NCBI GenBank assembly: GCA_027493935.1
Contig: JAOSJV010000001.1
Location: 2,007,157 to 2,071,156 of the forward strand
Direction of reading: 5' to 3'
Origin: Burkholderiales bacterium
Lineage (GTDB): Bacteria > Pseudomonadota > Gammaproteobacteria > Burkholderiales > SG8-39
Length of the DNA: 64,000 nt
Under the pieces are notes generated by a model. It saw nothing but the letters and a program-made list of their open reading frames with translations. It was not told the DNA's origin and did no database searches. Position numbers and translations under genes: made by a program. Shown piece after piece: positions 9,760 through 20,005 of this stretch (position 1 is its first letter; every line of letters starts with the position of its first letter).

Positions 9760-9778
9760 TAACCTTAACTCGAGGTTA
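9760..9778. promoter_or_regulatory. Inverted repeat upstream of rpfF
   Basis: TAACCT-N7-AGGTTA, about 100 bp upstream of the rpfF start in the 500-bp divergent region between rpfF and ccoI. It has the shape of a regulator site, but I cannot name the binder. Apart from this and the FNR box at 10018 I see no other feature in 9661-10163. Confidence 0.3.
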
Positions 9779-10017
9779 TTGCAAATAGCGGCTCAATTCC
9801 CAGGACCTTCACGCTCGCGCTATTCATGTGTCATAAAGTCACACTTCCGCTCCAGCGCCCCCGCGGCGCGCGGCCGGCGGCGCCGGGCGCGCGCTGCTCG
9901 GACATCGCCATTCCGGCGAGGAATCAGCGCGTTGGAGAGTCGATGGGCGACCGGCCGCCCCTGCACGAGGGGCGTTCACCGTTCGACACTGGGGGCCGCG
10001 ATGGGGGGTGAATTTTT

Positions 10018-10031
10018 TTGATGCTCATCAA
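10018..10031. promoter_or_regulatory. FNR/Anr box upstream of ccoI
   Basis: TTGAT-GCTC-ATCAA, an exact match to the FNR consensus TTGATNNNNATCAA, about 130-160 bp ahead of the ccoI start candidates. It fits oxygen-limited activation of the ccoI-ccoS unit by the Fnr encoded at 19.2-19.9 kb. Confidence 0.75.
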
Positions 10032-10163
10032 AATCGGCGTGGTCTGTCGGACTAGGATCGGCGGGCGCGGGCGCGCGGCTGCTCATCCGGCCCACCTGCG
10101 GAAGCCCGCGTCCGTGTGGGCGAGGGTCGGGCTATACGGCGGCGCGCGCTGCGCGTCGGCGGC

Positions 10164-12727
10164 ATGACCCCAGGAAGAGCCGCGTCCGTGCTGAACCCCT
10201 CCATTTCCACATCGCACGGTGAAGCGCCGTCGGGCAACCCCTGCGCAGCGGAAGCCAAGTGCTATCACTGCGGGCTGCCGGTTCCGCGCGTCGGGGGCCG
10301 CCACTCGGCGCTCGCGGGCGAGGCGCGCGCGTTCTGCTGTGCGGGCTGCGAGGCCGTGGCGCACGCGATCGTCGATCGGGGACTCGAGGACTACTACCGG
10401 TTGCGCGCGGCGTTGCCCGGCCGGCCGGCCGAGGAGGCTACGCCAGCCGGCGAGTACGAACTCTTCGACGATCCCGTGGCCCAGGCGCGCTTCGTCGCGG
10501 CGGTGGAGGGGGGCGAAAACGAAGTCGTACTGCTTCTGGACGGCATCCGCTGCGCCGCGTGCTCGTGGCTCGTCGAGCAGACCATGCGGCGCGTGCCCGG
10601 TGTGCGCGCTGCGCAGGTGAACTACGCGACGCAGCGCGTCCGGTTGCGCTGGGATCCGGCCGCGCGCCGGCTGAGCGACGTGCTGCGCGCTGTCGCCGCG
10701 GTGGGATACCGCGCGCACCCGTACGAGGCCGCGCGGCTCGACGCGCTGCGCGCGGCGGTGCGCCGCAGCGCGCTCTGGCGCCTGCTGGTGGCCGGCCTGG
10801 GCATGATGCAGGTCATGATGTACGCGGTCCCGAAGTACGTCGCGTCCGGGGGCACGCTGCCCGCGGACATCGAGCAGCTCATGCGCTGGGCGGCCCTGAT
10901 TCTCACCGTACCGGTAGTGCTGTACTCGGCCCAGCCCTTCTTCGCCGGGGCGTGGCGCGCTCTGCGGGTCGGCCGTCTCGGCATGGACGTTCCCGTCGCG
11001 CTCGGCATCGCCGTCGCCTTCGGCGCAAGCGTCATCGCCACGCTGCGTACGACGGGCGAGGTCTACTTCGACTCGATCACGATGTTCGTCTTCCTGCTGC
11101 TGCTCGGCAGGTTTCTCGAGCTCGGCGCGCGCGAGCGGGCGAGCGGGCTGCTCGACCGTCTTGCAAGGCTGGTTCCCGAGGTCTGCCACCGGGTCACCGG
11201 TCCGCCGGGGTCGATCGAGACCACCGCCACGCCGGTCGCGGCGCTCGCGCGTGGAGACGTGGTGCTGGTCAAGCCGGGCGAGCCGGTGCCGGCCGATGGC
11301 GTCGTGCTCGAGGGCGAGTCGGTCGTGAACGAGGCGCTGCTCACGGGGGAGAGCGCGCCGGTCATGAAATCGGCCGGTGCGCTGCTGATCGGCGGCGCGG
11401 TGAACGTTTCGGGTGCCGTGCTCATGCGGATCGAGCGCGTGGGCGCGCAGACCATTCTCGGCACGATCGCCCGGCTCGCGGAGCGCGCGGCGGCAGAGCG
11501 GCCGCGACTGGTCGAGCTCGCCGACCAGGTCGCCCGCTGGTTCGTGCTCGCCGTGCTGGCCGTCGCGCTCGCGAGCGCCGCGGGCTGGCTCGCCATCGAT
11601 CCGCAGCGTGCGCTGTGGGTTGCCGTCTCGGTGCTGGTGGTGACCTGTCCATGTGCGCTCTCGCTCGCGACCCCCGTCGCGCTGACCGCGGCGACCGGCG
11701 CGCTCGCGCGCAGCGGTTTCGTCGTCACGCGCGGCCACGCGCTCGAGACGCTGGCGCACGCCACCGATGTCGTCTTCGACAAGACCGGCACGCTGACGCA
11801 GGGGAAGCTGCGCGTAGCCGGAATCGACGTGCTGGGATCCGTCGAGCGGGAGCGCTGCCTGGCGGTGGCCTCGGGCATCGAGCAGGCGTCCGAGCATCCC
11901 TACGCAGCCGCGATTCGCGCCTTCGCTGCGGACGAGGGGCGACCCCAGCCCAGACCGCATTACCTGTGGTCCGGGTCGGTGCGGGAATCGAGGCCAGGGC
12001 GGACGCCGCGCTCTGGCGGGTCGGCAGTGCCGCGTACTGTGCGGAGCTCGCTGGCCGCGATGTCCCGGCAGCGGGAGAGGACGCCGCCGACGCGACGATG
12101 GTGCACCTCGTGCGCGCCGGCGAGTGGGCCGCGCGTTTCCGGTTGAGCGACGCGCTCAAGCCCGATGCCGCCCGCCTGATCGCCCTGCTGCAGGGGCAAG
12201 GGCGCGCCGTACACTTGCTGAGCGGCGACGGGCACGCAGCGGTGCGTCGTGTCGCCCTCGAGCTCGGTATCACCTCGTACCGGGCCGAGTGCCTGCCGGA
12301 GGCCAAGCGCGATTACGTGCGCGAGTTGCAGCGCGCCGGGCGTGTCGTGGCGATGGTCGGCGACGGCGTCAACGACGCGCCGGTGCTGGCGCAGGCCGAC
12401 GTATCGGTCGCGATGGCGAGCGGCGCCCGCCTGGCGCAGGCGCAGGCCGATGCGGTGTCGATGAGCGGCACGGCGTCCGATCTGGCCGGAGCGTTTGCGA
12501 CCGCGAAACGGACGATGCGAGTGATCAGGCAGAACCTCGCTTGGGCCGTCGCCTACAACCTGATCGCGCTGCCGGCGGCGGTCGCCGGACTGGTGACGCC
12601 CTGGCTCGCGGGGATCGGCATGGCGGCCAGTTCGCTCGCGGTGGTGCTGAACGCGACCCGGCTGGTACGCGAGGCGCCGAAAGGTGACGGCGCGCGCCGC
12701 GCACACGCCGCGCGCGCCGACGGCTGA
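10164..12727 (+). CDS. ccoI: CcoI-type copper-translocating P1B-ATPase, one frameshift
   Basis: About 850 aa, inner membrane. Supplies copper for cbb3 oxidase assembly. An N-terminal metal-binding module of the CcoI/FixI type is seen (YHCGLPV and FCCAGCEAV), then an HMA domain with GIRCAACSWLVEQ, eight predicted TM helices with the CPC motif (VTCPCALSLATPVAL), the phosphorylation site DKTGTLTQG and the hinge GDGVNDAPVLA. It directly precedes ccoS and the cco operon, as in many proteobacteria. The start is uncertain: ATG 10164 is annotated, and GTG 10188 has a better ribosome site (AGGAAGAG). A one-base loss near 11955-11972, between the P-domain and the rest of the soluble loop, splits the frame. 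All motifs on both sides are intact, so this is probably a sequencing error. Confidence 0.9.
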
Positions 12728-12729
12728 CC

Positions 12730-12942
12730 GTGGACATTCTCTACCTGCTCGTGCCGCTCTCGGTCGTGCTGGTGCTGCTGATCGCCGGCGTGCTGTGGTA
12801 CGCGGTGCGCTCGGGGCAGTTCGACGACCTGGACAGCCCGGGCTTCAAGGTGCTTCTCGACGACGACACGCCGCGTGCGGGCGGCGCCGGAGAACGGGGG
12901 CCGAGCGACGACGCCACGGGCACGCGAGACGGTGAACGCTGA
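12730..12942 (+). CDS. ccoS: cbb3 oxidase assembly protein CcoS
   Basis: 70 aa with one N-terminal transmembrane helix (about 3-25), followed by the family segment GVLWYAVRSGQFDDLDSPG and an acidic tail. CcoS is needed for cofactor insertion into cbb3 oxidase. GTG start 2 bp after ccoI, so it is cotranscribed and likely translationally coupled. Confidence 0.92.
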   Translation: MDILYLLVPLSVVLVLLIAGVLWYAVRSGQFDDLDSPGFKVLLDDDTPRAGGAGERGPSDDATGTRDGER

Positions 12943-12982
12943 AGTCCTCGGCGGCGGGCACGGTATCATGCGATCCGGCATT

Positions 12983-12996
12983 TTGATGTAGATCAA
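12983..12996. promoter_or_regulatory. FNR/Anr box upstream of ccoN
   Basis: TTGAT-GTAG-ATCAA, an exact consensus match lying 86 bp before the ccoN start. It is the expected activation site for the structural cco operon under low oxygen. Confidence 0.85.
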
Positions 12997-13081
12997 AGGC
13001 GGGGCGACCCCTGCCACTAGGATGCGTGCAGCGACGGGACGCCCGCCGCCGCCGGGGACAGCAGATAACGAGGACGACGCG

Positions 13082-14512
13082 ATGGGCACGGCAACAGAGA
13101 CCTATAACTACAAAGTGGTGCGGCAGTTCGCCATCATGACGGTGGCGTGGGGAATCGTCGGGATGCTGGTGGGCGTGATCATCGCGACCCAGCTCATCTT
13201 TCCCGATCTCACCCAGGGAATCGCGTGGCTGTCGTACGGCCGGCTGCGGCCGCTGCACACCAATGCCGTGATCTTCGCGTTCGGCGGGTCGGCGCTCTTC
13301 GCGACCTCCTACTACGTGGTTCAGCGCACGAGCCAGGTGCGGCTGTTCGCCGGACCGCTGGCGGCGTTCACGTTCTGGGGCTGGCAGGCCGTCATCGTGC
13401 TGGCGGCGATCACCCTGCCGCTCGGCCTCAACACCTCGCACGAGTACGCCGAGCTCGAATGGCCGATCGACGTGCTGATCACGCTGGTGTGGGTAGCCTA
13501 CGCAATCGTGTTCTTCGGCACCATCGGCACGCGCAGAGTTCCCCATATCTACGTCGCGAACTGGTTCTTCGGGGCCTTCATCCTGACGGTCGCGCTGCTG
13601 CACGTGGTGAACAGCGTGCAGATCCCGGTCGGCTGGTGGAAATCCTATTACGTCTACGCCGGTGTGCAGGACGCGATGGTGCAGTGGTGGTACGGCCACA
13701 ACGCGGTGGGTTTCTTCCTGACCGCGGGCTTCCTCGGCATGATGTACTACTTCGTGCCGAAGCAGGCGGGCCGTCCGGTGTACTCCTACCGGCTGTCGGT
13801 CGTGCACTTCTGGGCGTTGATCTTCACCTACATGTGGGCAGGCCCGCATCACCTGCACTACACGGCGCTGCCGGACTGGACGCAGAGCCTGGGGATGATC
13901 TTCTCGCTGATTCTGCTCGCGCCGTCGTGGGGCGGGATGATCAACGGCATCATGACCCTGTCGGGCGCCTGGCACAAGCTGCGCACCGATCCGCTGCTGA
14001 AGTTCATGATCGTCTCGCTCTCCTTCTACGGCATGTCGACGTTCGAGGGCCCGATGATGTCGATCAAGACCGTGAACGCGCTGTCGCACTACACCGACTG
14101 GACGATCGGGCACGTGCACTCGGGCGCGCTCGGCTGGGTCGGCATGATCTCGATCGGCTGCGTCTACTACCTGATCCCGCGCATGTTCGGACGCACCGAG
14201 ATGCACAGCGTCGGGCTGGTCACGCTGCACTTCTGGGTCGCCACCATCGGCATCGTGCTCTACATCGCGGCGATGTGGATCGCCGGGGTGACGCAGGGAC
14301 TGATGTGGCGGGCGGTGAATCCGGACGGGACGCTGACCTACACCTTCGTCGAGTCGACCAAGGCGAGCATGCCCTTCTACTGGATCCGCCTCGGCGGCGG
14401 CCTGCTCTACCTGAGCGGCATGCTGATCATGGCCTACAACGTCTGGAAGACGGTTGCCGGGCACAAGGCAACCGATGCGCCGATCCCGGCGTACGCGCAG
14501 GCGCACGCATAG
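13082..14512 (+). CDS. ccoN: cbb3-type cytochrome c oxidase subunit I
   Basis: 476 aa, polytopic inner-membrane catalytic subunit carrying heme b and the heme b3-CuB oxygen-reducing centre. About 12 TM helices are present, with recognisable blocks such as [39 protein letters not shown] and [17 protein letters not shown]. It has the length typical of CcoN. ATG 13082 is preferred over the upstream in-frame GTG (13022) because of the CGAGGA ribosome site. First gene of ccoNOQP, with an FNR box just upstream. Confidence 0.97.
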   Translation: MGTATETYNYKVVRQFAIMTVAWGIVGMLVGVIIATQLIFPDLTQGIAWLSYGRLRPLHTNAVIFAFGGSALFATSYYVVQRTSQVRLFAGPLAAFTFWGWQAVIVLAAITLPLGLNTSHEYAELEWPIDVLITLVWVAYAIVFFGTIGTRRVPHIYVANWFFGAFILTVALLHVVNSVQIPVGWWKSYYVYAGVQDAMVQWWYGHNAVGFFLTAGFLGMMYYFVPKQAGRPVYSYRLSVVHFWALIFTYMWAGPHHLHYTALPDWTQSLGMIFSLILLAPSWGGMINGIMTLSGAWHKLRTDPLLKFMIVSLSFYGMSTFEGPMMSIKTVNALSHYTDWTIGHVHSGALGWVGMISIGCVYYLIPRMFGRTEMHSVGLVTLHFWVATIGIVLYIAAMWIAGVTQGLMWRAVNPDGTLTYTFVESTKASMPFYWIRLGGGLLYLSGMLIMAYNVWKTVAGHKATDAPIPAYAQAHA

Positions 14513-14522
14513 GAGCCGGAGC

Positions 14523-15137
14523 ATGGCGCTGACACACGAGCGAATCGAGACCAGCAACACCTGGCTGATCGTACTGACTCTCCTGGTGGTCGCGGTCGGC
14601 GGCCTGGTGGAGATCGTGCCGCTCTACTTCCAGCGGTCGACCACCGAGGCGGTGGACGGCCTCGCGCCCTACTCGGCGCTGCGCTTGACGGGGCGCGACG
14701 TCTATATCCGCGAAGGTTGCAACAACTGCCACTCGCAGATGATTCGCCCGTTCCGCGCGGAGACCGAGCGCTACGGGCACTACTCGGTGGCCGGGGAGTT
14801 CGTGTACGACCACCCGTTCCTCTGGGGAAGCAAGCGTACCGGGCCGGACCTCGCGCGGGTAGGCGGCCGCTACAGCGACGAGTGGCATCGGATCCACCTC
14901 GTCAATCCGCGCGACGTCGTGCCGGAGTCGATCATGCCCGCCTATCCCTGGCTCGCGGCGACGCCGGCGGACGCGGGCACGATTCAGGCCAAGATGCGCG
15001 GGATGCGGGCGATCGGCGTGCCGTACACGGACGAAGAGATCGCGGCCGCGCCGAAGAACCTGGCCGGCAAGAGCGAGCTGGACGCGCTCATCGCCTACAT
15101 GCAGGAGCTCGGCACTACGCTCAAGGAGAAGAAGTGA
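14523..15137 (+). CDS. ccoO: cbb3-type cytochrome c oxidase subunit II (monoheme c)
   Basis: 204 aa. A single N-terminal membrane anchor (about 13-35), then a periplasmic cytochrome c domain with one heme site CNNCH at residues 66-70 and downstream methionines such as the one in [10 protein letters not shown]. It relays electrons from CcoP to CcoN. The ribosome site AGGAG overlaps the ccoN stop codon 10 bp upstream, which indicates coupling. Confidence 0.97.
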   Translation: MALTHERIETSNTWLIVLTLLVVAVGGLVEIVPLYFQRSTTEAVDGLAPYSALRLTGRDVYIREGCNNCHSQMIRPFRAETERYGHYSVAGEFVYDHPFLWGSKRTGPDLARVGGRYSDEWHRIHLVNPRDVVPESIMPAYPWLAATPADAGTIQAKMRGMRAIGVPYTDEEIAAAPKNLAGKSELDALIAYMQELGTTLKEKK

Positions 15138-15319
15138 TGCCCGACATCAATGATCTGCGCGCGGCGATCACCGTGGCGAGCCTGCTCGCGTTCCTTGGCA
15201 TCGTGGCATGGGCCTACAGCGCGCGCCGCAAGCGGGGCTTCGACCAGGCGGCGCGATCGATCCTCGACGAGAGCGACGAGCAGGGCCGGCAAGCGGGCGC
15301 AATGGGAGAAGAAAAGTGA
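15137..15319 (+). CDS. ccoQ: cbb3 oxidase subunit CcoQ (FixQ)
   Basis: 60 aa, starting [19 protein letters not shown]. One TM helix (about 10-28), then a basic and acidic cytoplasmic tail. CcoQ stabilises the cbb3 complex. The start overlaps the ccoO stop (TGATG) and its own TGA overlaps the GTG of ccoP. Confidence 0.9.
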   Translation: MPDINDLRAAITVASLLAFLGIVAWAYSARRKRGFDQAARSILDESDEQGRQAGAMGEEK

Positions 15320-16263
15320 GCGACTTCACCAGCCGCTTCTGGGAGATCTACATCGCCGTCCTCTCGGTGGTCTCGATCGTCGCGTGCGCGGTCCTGCTCA
15401 AGGCGCAGACGATCAAGCGCCCGAAGGGCACCAAGCTCGAGACCACCGGGCACGTCTGGGACGAGGATCTCAGGGAGTGGAACAACCCGCTGCCGAAGTG
15501 GTGGGTGTGGCTCTTCTACATCACCGTGGTGTTCGGGCTGGCGTACGTCCTGCTCTACCCCGGGTTGGGCCTCTATGCGGGCGCCTTCGGTTGGACCTCC
15601 ACCGGCCAGTACGAGGCCGAGGTCGCGCGTACGGAAGAGCGGATCGGTCCGATCTATGCAAAGTTCACCGCCCAGGAGATCCAGGCCGTCGCCGCCGACC
15701 CGGCGGCGCGCGCGATCGGGCAGAACCTCTACCTCAACTACTGCGCGCAGTGCCACGCCACCGACGCGCGCGGCAGCCGCGGCTTTCCGAACCTCGCCGA
15801 CGGCGATTGGTTGTGGGGCGGCGACCCGGAGGCGATGAGGACGAGTATCGCCAGCGGTCGGAACGGGGTGATGCCGCCCTTCGGCGCCGCGCTCGGCGCC
15901 GAAGGGACGAAGGACGTCGCGCACTACGTGATGTCGCTCTCGGGGATGGCGGCCGACTCGATCCGCGTGGCCCGGGGCAGGGGGAAGTTCGCGGAGAACT
16001 GCGCCGTGTGCCACGGCCCGGAAGGCAAGGGCAACCAGCAGCTCGGAGCGCCGAATCTCACCGACAAGACCTGGCTGTACGGCGCGGGCGAGCCGACCAT
16101 CATCGAGACCATCACCAATGGGCGGAACAACGTGATGCCGGCGTGGCAGGAGCGCCTCGGCGATGCGAAGATCCACCTGCTGACGGCCTACATCTGGGGG
16201 TTGTCCAATCGCGGCGGCACGGGGCAAGCGCAGGGTACGCACCTGGTCGCCGAAGGAAAGTAG
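15316..16263 (+). CDS. ccoP: cbb3-type cytochrome c oxidase subunit III (diheme c)
   Basis: 315 aa, GTG start overlapping the ccoQ stop (GTGA). Two N-terminal hydrophobic segments (about 10-30 and 60-85) are followed by two cytochrome c domains with heme sites CAQCH (about 143-147) and CAVCH (about 229-233). CcoP accepts electrons from soluble or membrane cytochromes c and passes them to CcoO. Confidence 0.97.
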   Translation: MSDFTSRFWEIYIAVLSVVSIVACAVLLKAQTIKRPKGTKLETTGHVWDEDLREWNNPLPKWWVWLFYITVVFGLAYVLLYPGLGLYAGAFGWTSTGQYEAEVARTEERIGPIYAKFTAQEIQAVAADPAARAIGQNLYLNYCAQCHATDARGSRGFPNLADGDWLWGGDPEAMRTSIASGRNGVMPPFGAALGAEGTKDVAHYVMSLSGMAADSIRVARGRGKFAENCAVCHGPEGKGNQQLGAPNLTDKTWLYGAGEPTIIETITNGRNNVMPAWQERLGDAKIHLLTAYIWGLSNRGGTGQAQGTHLVAEGK

Positions 16264-17715
16264 TTGACGCAAGCCGCGCGCGCCGCACAGGTAATCCGTC
16301 CAGCGATCGAGCCGGCGCCGCCACCGGGCGGCGCCGACGACACCGAGCAGTCGCTCTACGAGATCCGGCGCAAGATCTACCCACGGGCGGTGCACGGCTG
16401 GTTCGCCGCCTGGCGCTGGGCGCTCGTCTGGCTCACCCAGATCGTCTTCTACGGACTGCCGTGGCTGCAGTGGAACGACCGGCAGGCGGTGCTGTTCGAC
16501 CTGGCGGCGCGCAAGTTCTACATCTTCGGCTTCGTGTTCTGGCCGCAGGACTTCATCTATCTCACGCTGCTGCTGGTCATCTCGGCCCTCGCGCTGTTCC
16601 TGTTCACCGCCGTGGCCGGGCGGCTGTGGTGCGGTTACGCCTGCCCGCAGACCGTGTACACCGAGATCTTCCTGTGGATCGAGGAGAAGATCGAAGGCAA
16701 GCGGCTCGAGCGGATGCGGCTCGACCAGGCGCCGCTCGGACCGCGCAAGTTCGGCCTGAAGGTGCTCAAGCACGCGGTCTGGATCGCGCTCGCGCTGTGG
16801 ACCGGCTTCACCTTCGTCGGCTACTTCACGCCGGTCATCGAGCTTGGCCGCGAGGTGACGGCGCTCTCGACCGGACCGTGGGAGACGTTCTGGATCCTGT
16901 TCTACGGGTTTGCGACCTACGGCAACGCCGGCTGGATGCGCGAGCAGGTGTGCAAGTACATGTGTCCCTATGCGCGCTTCCAGGGGGTCATGTTCGACAA
17001 GGACACCCTGATCGTGACCTACGATCCTGCCCGCGGCGAGCCGCGCGGGCCGCGCTCGCGCCGGGCCGATGCGCGTGCGCTCGGCCTCGGCGACTGCGTG
17101 AACTGCGACATGTGCGTCCAGGTGTGCCCGACCGGCATCGACATCCGCAACGGGCTCCAGTACGAGTGCATCGGCTGCGCCGCCTGCATCGACGCGTGCG
17201 ATCAGGTCATGGAGCGGATGGGCTACTCCAAGGGCTGATCCGCTACGACACCCAGAACGCCATCGAGCGCGGCCTCGGTCGCCGCGAGGTGTGGCGGCAC
17301 GTCTTCCGGCCGCGGGTGCTCGTCTATACCGCGATCCTGACTGCGGCCATGGTGGCCTTCATGGTGAGCCTGGCGACCCGCGTGCCGCTGAAGGTCGAGG
17401 TGCTGCCCGACCGCGCGAGCCTGATGCGGGGAGGTGGAGGGCGGGCGGCTCGAGAACGTCTACCGCCTGCGCGTGGCCAATACCGCGGAAGTGGCGCGGC
17501 GCTACCGCGTCAGCGCGTCGGGGCTGGACACGCTGGCGGTCGCGAGCGAGTCCGAGATCGAGGTGGCGCCGGCGACCACGGCGCAGTTCGCCATGCGCCT
17601 GCGCATCGAGCCGGGCGTGGCCGCGAAGGGCTCGCATCCGATCGAGGTCGCCGTCCAGGCCGCGGACGATCCCGCTGTGGCCGCGCGCGAGCGCTCCGTC
17701 TTCCTCGTGCGATGA
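16264..17715 (+). CDS. ccoG: CcoG (FixG/RdxA) polyferredoxin, two frameshifts
   Basis: About 483 aa when repaired. Membrane protein with several TM helices, the motif RLWCGYACPQTVYTEIF, and two 4Fe-4S sites in CVNCDMCVQVCPTG and CIGCAACIDACD. A C-terminal immunoglobulin-like domain continues in LENVYRLRVANTAEVARRY. CcoG is a copper reductase that acts with CcoI in cbb3 assembly. It starts at TTG one base after ccoP. The frame is broken twice: a G is missing in AAGGGCTG (about 17231, expected SKGLIRYDTQNA) and a G is extra in the GGGG at 17428-17431. Both are in G runs and the protein is otherwise complete, so sequencing error is likely. Confidence 0.92.
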
Positions 17716-17725
17716 GCCGCGGAGC

Positions 17726-18235
17726 ATGCGCGCGACAACCCCGCCCGTGAAGCCCTGGTACCGCGAACCCTGGCCGTGGCTGCTGATGCTCGCGCCGCTT
17801 GCAGCGGTCGTGATGGGCGTTGTCATGTTGACGCTTGCGGTGCGATCGAACGATGGCCTCGTCGTAGACGACTACTACCAGCAGGGACTGGCGATCAATC
17901 AGACGCTCGAGCGCCAGCGCCGGGCGGCGAAGCTCGCCGTGCGGGTCGGGCTGGACTTCAGCGACGGCCAGATCATCGCCACGCTCGACCAGCGCGGCGC
18001 GCGCTCCGAGGCGATGCTGCTTACGCTGGTGCACCCGACGCGCGCCGGACGGGACCGGCAGGTACTGCTCGTGCCGCGCGGCGGCGGGACCTACGCCGGC
18101 GCGCTGGCGACCCCCGGCCGCGGGCGCTGGCACGTGGTGCTGGAGGACGCCGACCGCACCTGGCGGCTGAGCGGCCTGTGGGAGGTCGGGCAGCGCAGCG
18201 TGCGCCTGGCGGCGGAAACGCCGGCGGGCGAGTGA
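17726..18235 (+). CDS. ccoH: FixH/CcoH family protein
   Basis: 169 aa. One TM helix (about 17-38) follows the family-typical PWYREPWPWLLMLAP, then a periplasmic domain beginning with DDYYQQGLAINQTLERQ. CcoH is required for stability and assembly of cbb3 oxidase and interacts with CcoN. It starts 10 bp after ccoG in the same operon. Confidence 0.93.
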   Translation: MRATTPPVKPWYREPWPWLLMLAPLAAVVMGVVMLTLAVRSNDGLVVDDYYQQGLAINQTLERQRRAAKLAVRVGLDFSDGQIIATLDQRGARSEAMLLTLVHPTRAGRDRQVLLVPRGGGTYAGALATPGRGRWHVVLEDADRTWRLSGLWEVGQRSVRLAAETPAGE

Positions 18236-18265
18236 GGTCGGGAGCGACACAGGAGGAGCGTTGCG

Positions 18266-18571
18266 ATGCGGGCGCAGCGACTGATCTGGATCCTTTGGCC
18301 GTCGTTCATCGTGGCTGCCGCCGCGACCGGCGTCTTCTTCACGCTGTTCGATCCGGGCGAGCTGCGGCTTTTCGGCCGCGAGCCCGGCTGGAGCCGGCTT
18401 GCCGTATACTCGGTCGGCTTCTTCGCGTTCTGGGCCTTCGGCGCGGCCTCGAGCGGGCTGACCTGCTTCTTCCAGCGCGGCGCGGCCGAGATCAACCGGC
18501 GCCCGCCGCCGCCGGCCGCGCGCGCGGAGGGTTGCTCAAAGCCCGACGAGCCGAGCGCGACCCGCCCATAA
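18266..18571 (+). CDS. Small membrane protein of the cco cluster, unknown function
   Basis: 101 aa with two predicted TM helices (about 8-28 and 46-68) and a proline- and charge-rich C-terminal tail. A strong AGGAGGAG ribosome site lies before the ATG. I do not recognise a named family. Its place between ccoH and uspA, collinear with the operon, suggests a role tied to cbb3 oxidase, but that is inference from position. Confidence 0.8.
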   Translation: MRAQRLIWILWPSFIVAAAATGVFFTLFDPGELRLFGREPGWSRLAVYSVGFFAFWAFGAASSGLTCFFQRGAAEINRRPPPPAARAEGCSKPDEPSATRP

Positions 18572-18595
18572 CGACCCACGCCAAGGAGGGAGAGC

Positions 18596-19039
18596 ATGTT
18601 CAAGCGCATCCTGATTCCAACCGACGGCTCGGCGCTGTCACGCAAGGCGGTCAAGGCCGGCGTCCGCCTTGCGAAGCAGACCAAGGCGAAGATCGTGGCG
18701 TACTACGCGCTCGAGATGTTCCAACCCTACGTGTACGGCGACGGTACCGTGATCGATACCGCGACGCTGAACGCGTTCGAGCGGCGCGCGCGCGAGCAGG
18801 GCGAGAAGTATCTGGCGCAGATCGAGCGCGAGGCGAGAGCGGCGGGCGTCGCGTGCGAGAAGCTGATGACCAAGCCGGCGACGCCATACCAGGGTATCGT
18901 CGATGCCGCCAAGCGCAAGAAGTGCGACGTCATCTTCATGGCTTCGCACGGCCGCGGCGAGCTGGCGGCGCTCATCCTCGGCAGCGTCACCCAGAAGGTG
19001 CTGGCGCACTCGAAGGTGCCGGTGCTCGTCTACCGCTGA
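18596..19039 (+). CDS. Universal stress protein, UspA family
   Basis: 147 aa, single Usp domain. It begins MFKRILIPTDGSALSRKAV and ends GSVTQKVLAHSKVPVLVYR. The C-terminal ATP-binding signature G-2X-G-9X-G(S/T) is seen as GRGELAALILGS. A perfect AAGGAGGG ribosome site precedes the ATG. Usp genes next to cbb3/fnr loci are common and often belong to the oxygen-limitation regulon. Confidence 0.93.
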   Translation: MFKRILIPTDGSALSRKAVKAGVRLAKQTKAKIVAYYALEMFQPYVYGDGTVIDTATLNAFERRAREQGEKYLAQIEREARAAGVACEKLMTKPATPYQGIVDAAKRKKCDVIFMASHGRGELAALILGSVTQKVLAHSKVPVLVYR

Positions 19040-19163
19040 GCCGGGACGCTGCAGTCCGGTCCGGCCGCTCGCGTTCCCGAGCGCTGCCGGGACGCACGGT
19101 CTCGCGCGAGCGGCTTGCGCGACCGATCCGCGCGTTCGCCGGATCGACCGGCGCGGGGATTCC

Positions 19164-19904
19164 CTAATCGCCGCGGTCGAGGAGCGCGCGCAGACCGTCG
19201 ACGCGACGGATGCGGATATGCTTCTGCTGCACGCCGATCAGGCCTTCGTGCTGGAACTTCGAGAAGATCCGGCTGACCGTCTCGAGCTTCAGCCCGAGAA
19301 AGCTGCCGATCTCCTCGCGCGTCATGCGCAGGTGGAACTCGGCGGGCGAGTAGCCGCGCGAGACGAAGCGCTGCGACAGGTTGAGCAGGAACGCGGCGAG
19401 CCGCTCCTCCGCGTGCATCGAGCCGAGCAGCATCATCACGCCCTGGTCGCGCACGATCTCGCGGCTCATGACCTTGTGGAAGTGGTGCTGCAGGCTGCGC
19501 ACCTGGTGGCTCGCCTCCTCCAGGCGCGCGAACGGAATCACGCACACCTCGCTGTCCTCCAGCGCGGTGGCGTTGCACGCGTGCCGGTCGATGCTGATGC
19601 CGTCCAGGCCCATGATCTCGCCCGGCATGTGGAACCCGGTGACCTGGTCGCGGCCGTCTGCCAGGAGCACGTTGCTCTTGAAGAACCCGCTGCGAATGGC
19701 GTAGAGTGAGGCGAACTCGTCGCCGGCGCGGTAGAGGTTCTCGCCGCGCTTGATGCGACGGCGCGTGTACACGAGCTGATCCAGCTGCTCGATTTCGCTC
19801 TGCGAGAGACCTATCGGCAGGCAGAGTTCGCGCAGGCTGCAGCTCGAGCAGACGGTCTTGAGCTGAGGGATGTCGATCGCCTTGAGGGCGGGTTGCGCAG
19901 TCAT
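19164..19904 (-). CDS. fnr: Fnr/Anr oxygen-sensing transcription regulator
   Basis: 246 aa from ATG 19904 (a GTG at 19931 adds nine residues). Cys19, Cys22, Cys28 and Cys110 match the four ligands of the oxygen-labile 4Fe-4S cluster of FNR. A cyclic-nucleotide-binding fold (about 30-150) is followed by a Crp-type HTH, TREEIGSFLGLKLETVSRIF, whose recognition helix ETVSR is the FNR-specific form that reads TTGAT. It is divergent from hemN, with an FNR-like box between them that suggests autoregulation. It is likely the regulator of the ccoI and ccoN boxes. Confidence 0.95.
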   Translation of the reverse strand: MTAQPALKAIDIPQLKTVCSSCSLRELCLPIGLSQSEIEQLDQLVYTRRRIKRGENLYRAGDEFASLYAIRSGFFKSNVLLADGRDQVTGFHMPGEIMGLDGISIDRHACNATALEDSEVCVIPFARLEEASHQVRSLQHHFHKVMSREIVRDQGVMMLLGSMHAEERLAAFLLNLSQRFVSRGYSPAEFHLRMTREEIGSFLGLKLETVSRIFSKFQHEGLIGVQQKHIRIRRVDGLRALLDRGD

Positions 19905-19937
19905 GAGGTCGGGCGGCTGGCTGTCGTGCACATGGGG

Positions 19938-19951
19938 TTGATCTGCGTCAA
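19938..19951. promoter_or_regulatory. FNR-like box between fnr and hemN
   Basis: TTGAT-CTGC-GTCAA, one mismatch to TTGATNNNNATCAA. It lies 34 bp upstream of the fnr ATG and 54 bp upstream of hemN, so it can serve both genes. Confidence 0.7.
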
Positions 19952-20005
19952 TGCGGAAATCGGGCCGGAAACCAGAATGATTCCCGCCCGTCGGGACCCT
20001 CGCAC

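Noticed and set aside
17434..17715. Separate small gene after ccoG
   Set aside because: It matches the C-terminal domain of CcoG and is offset by an extra G in a GGGG run.
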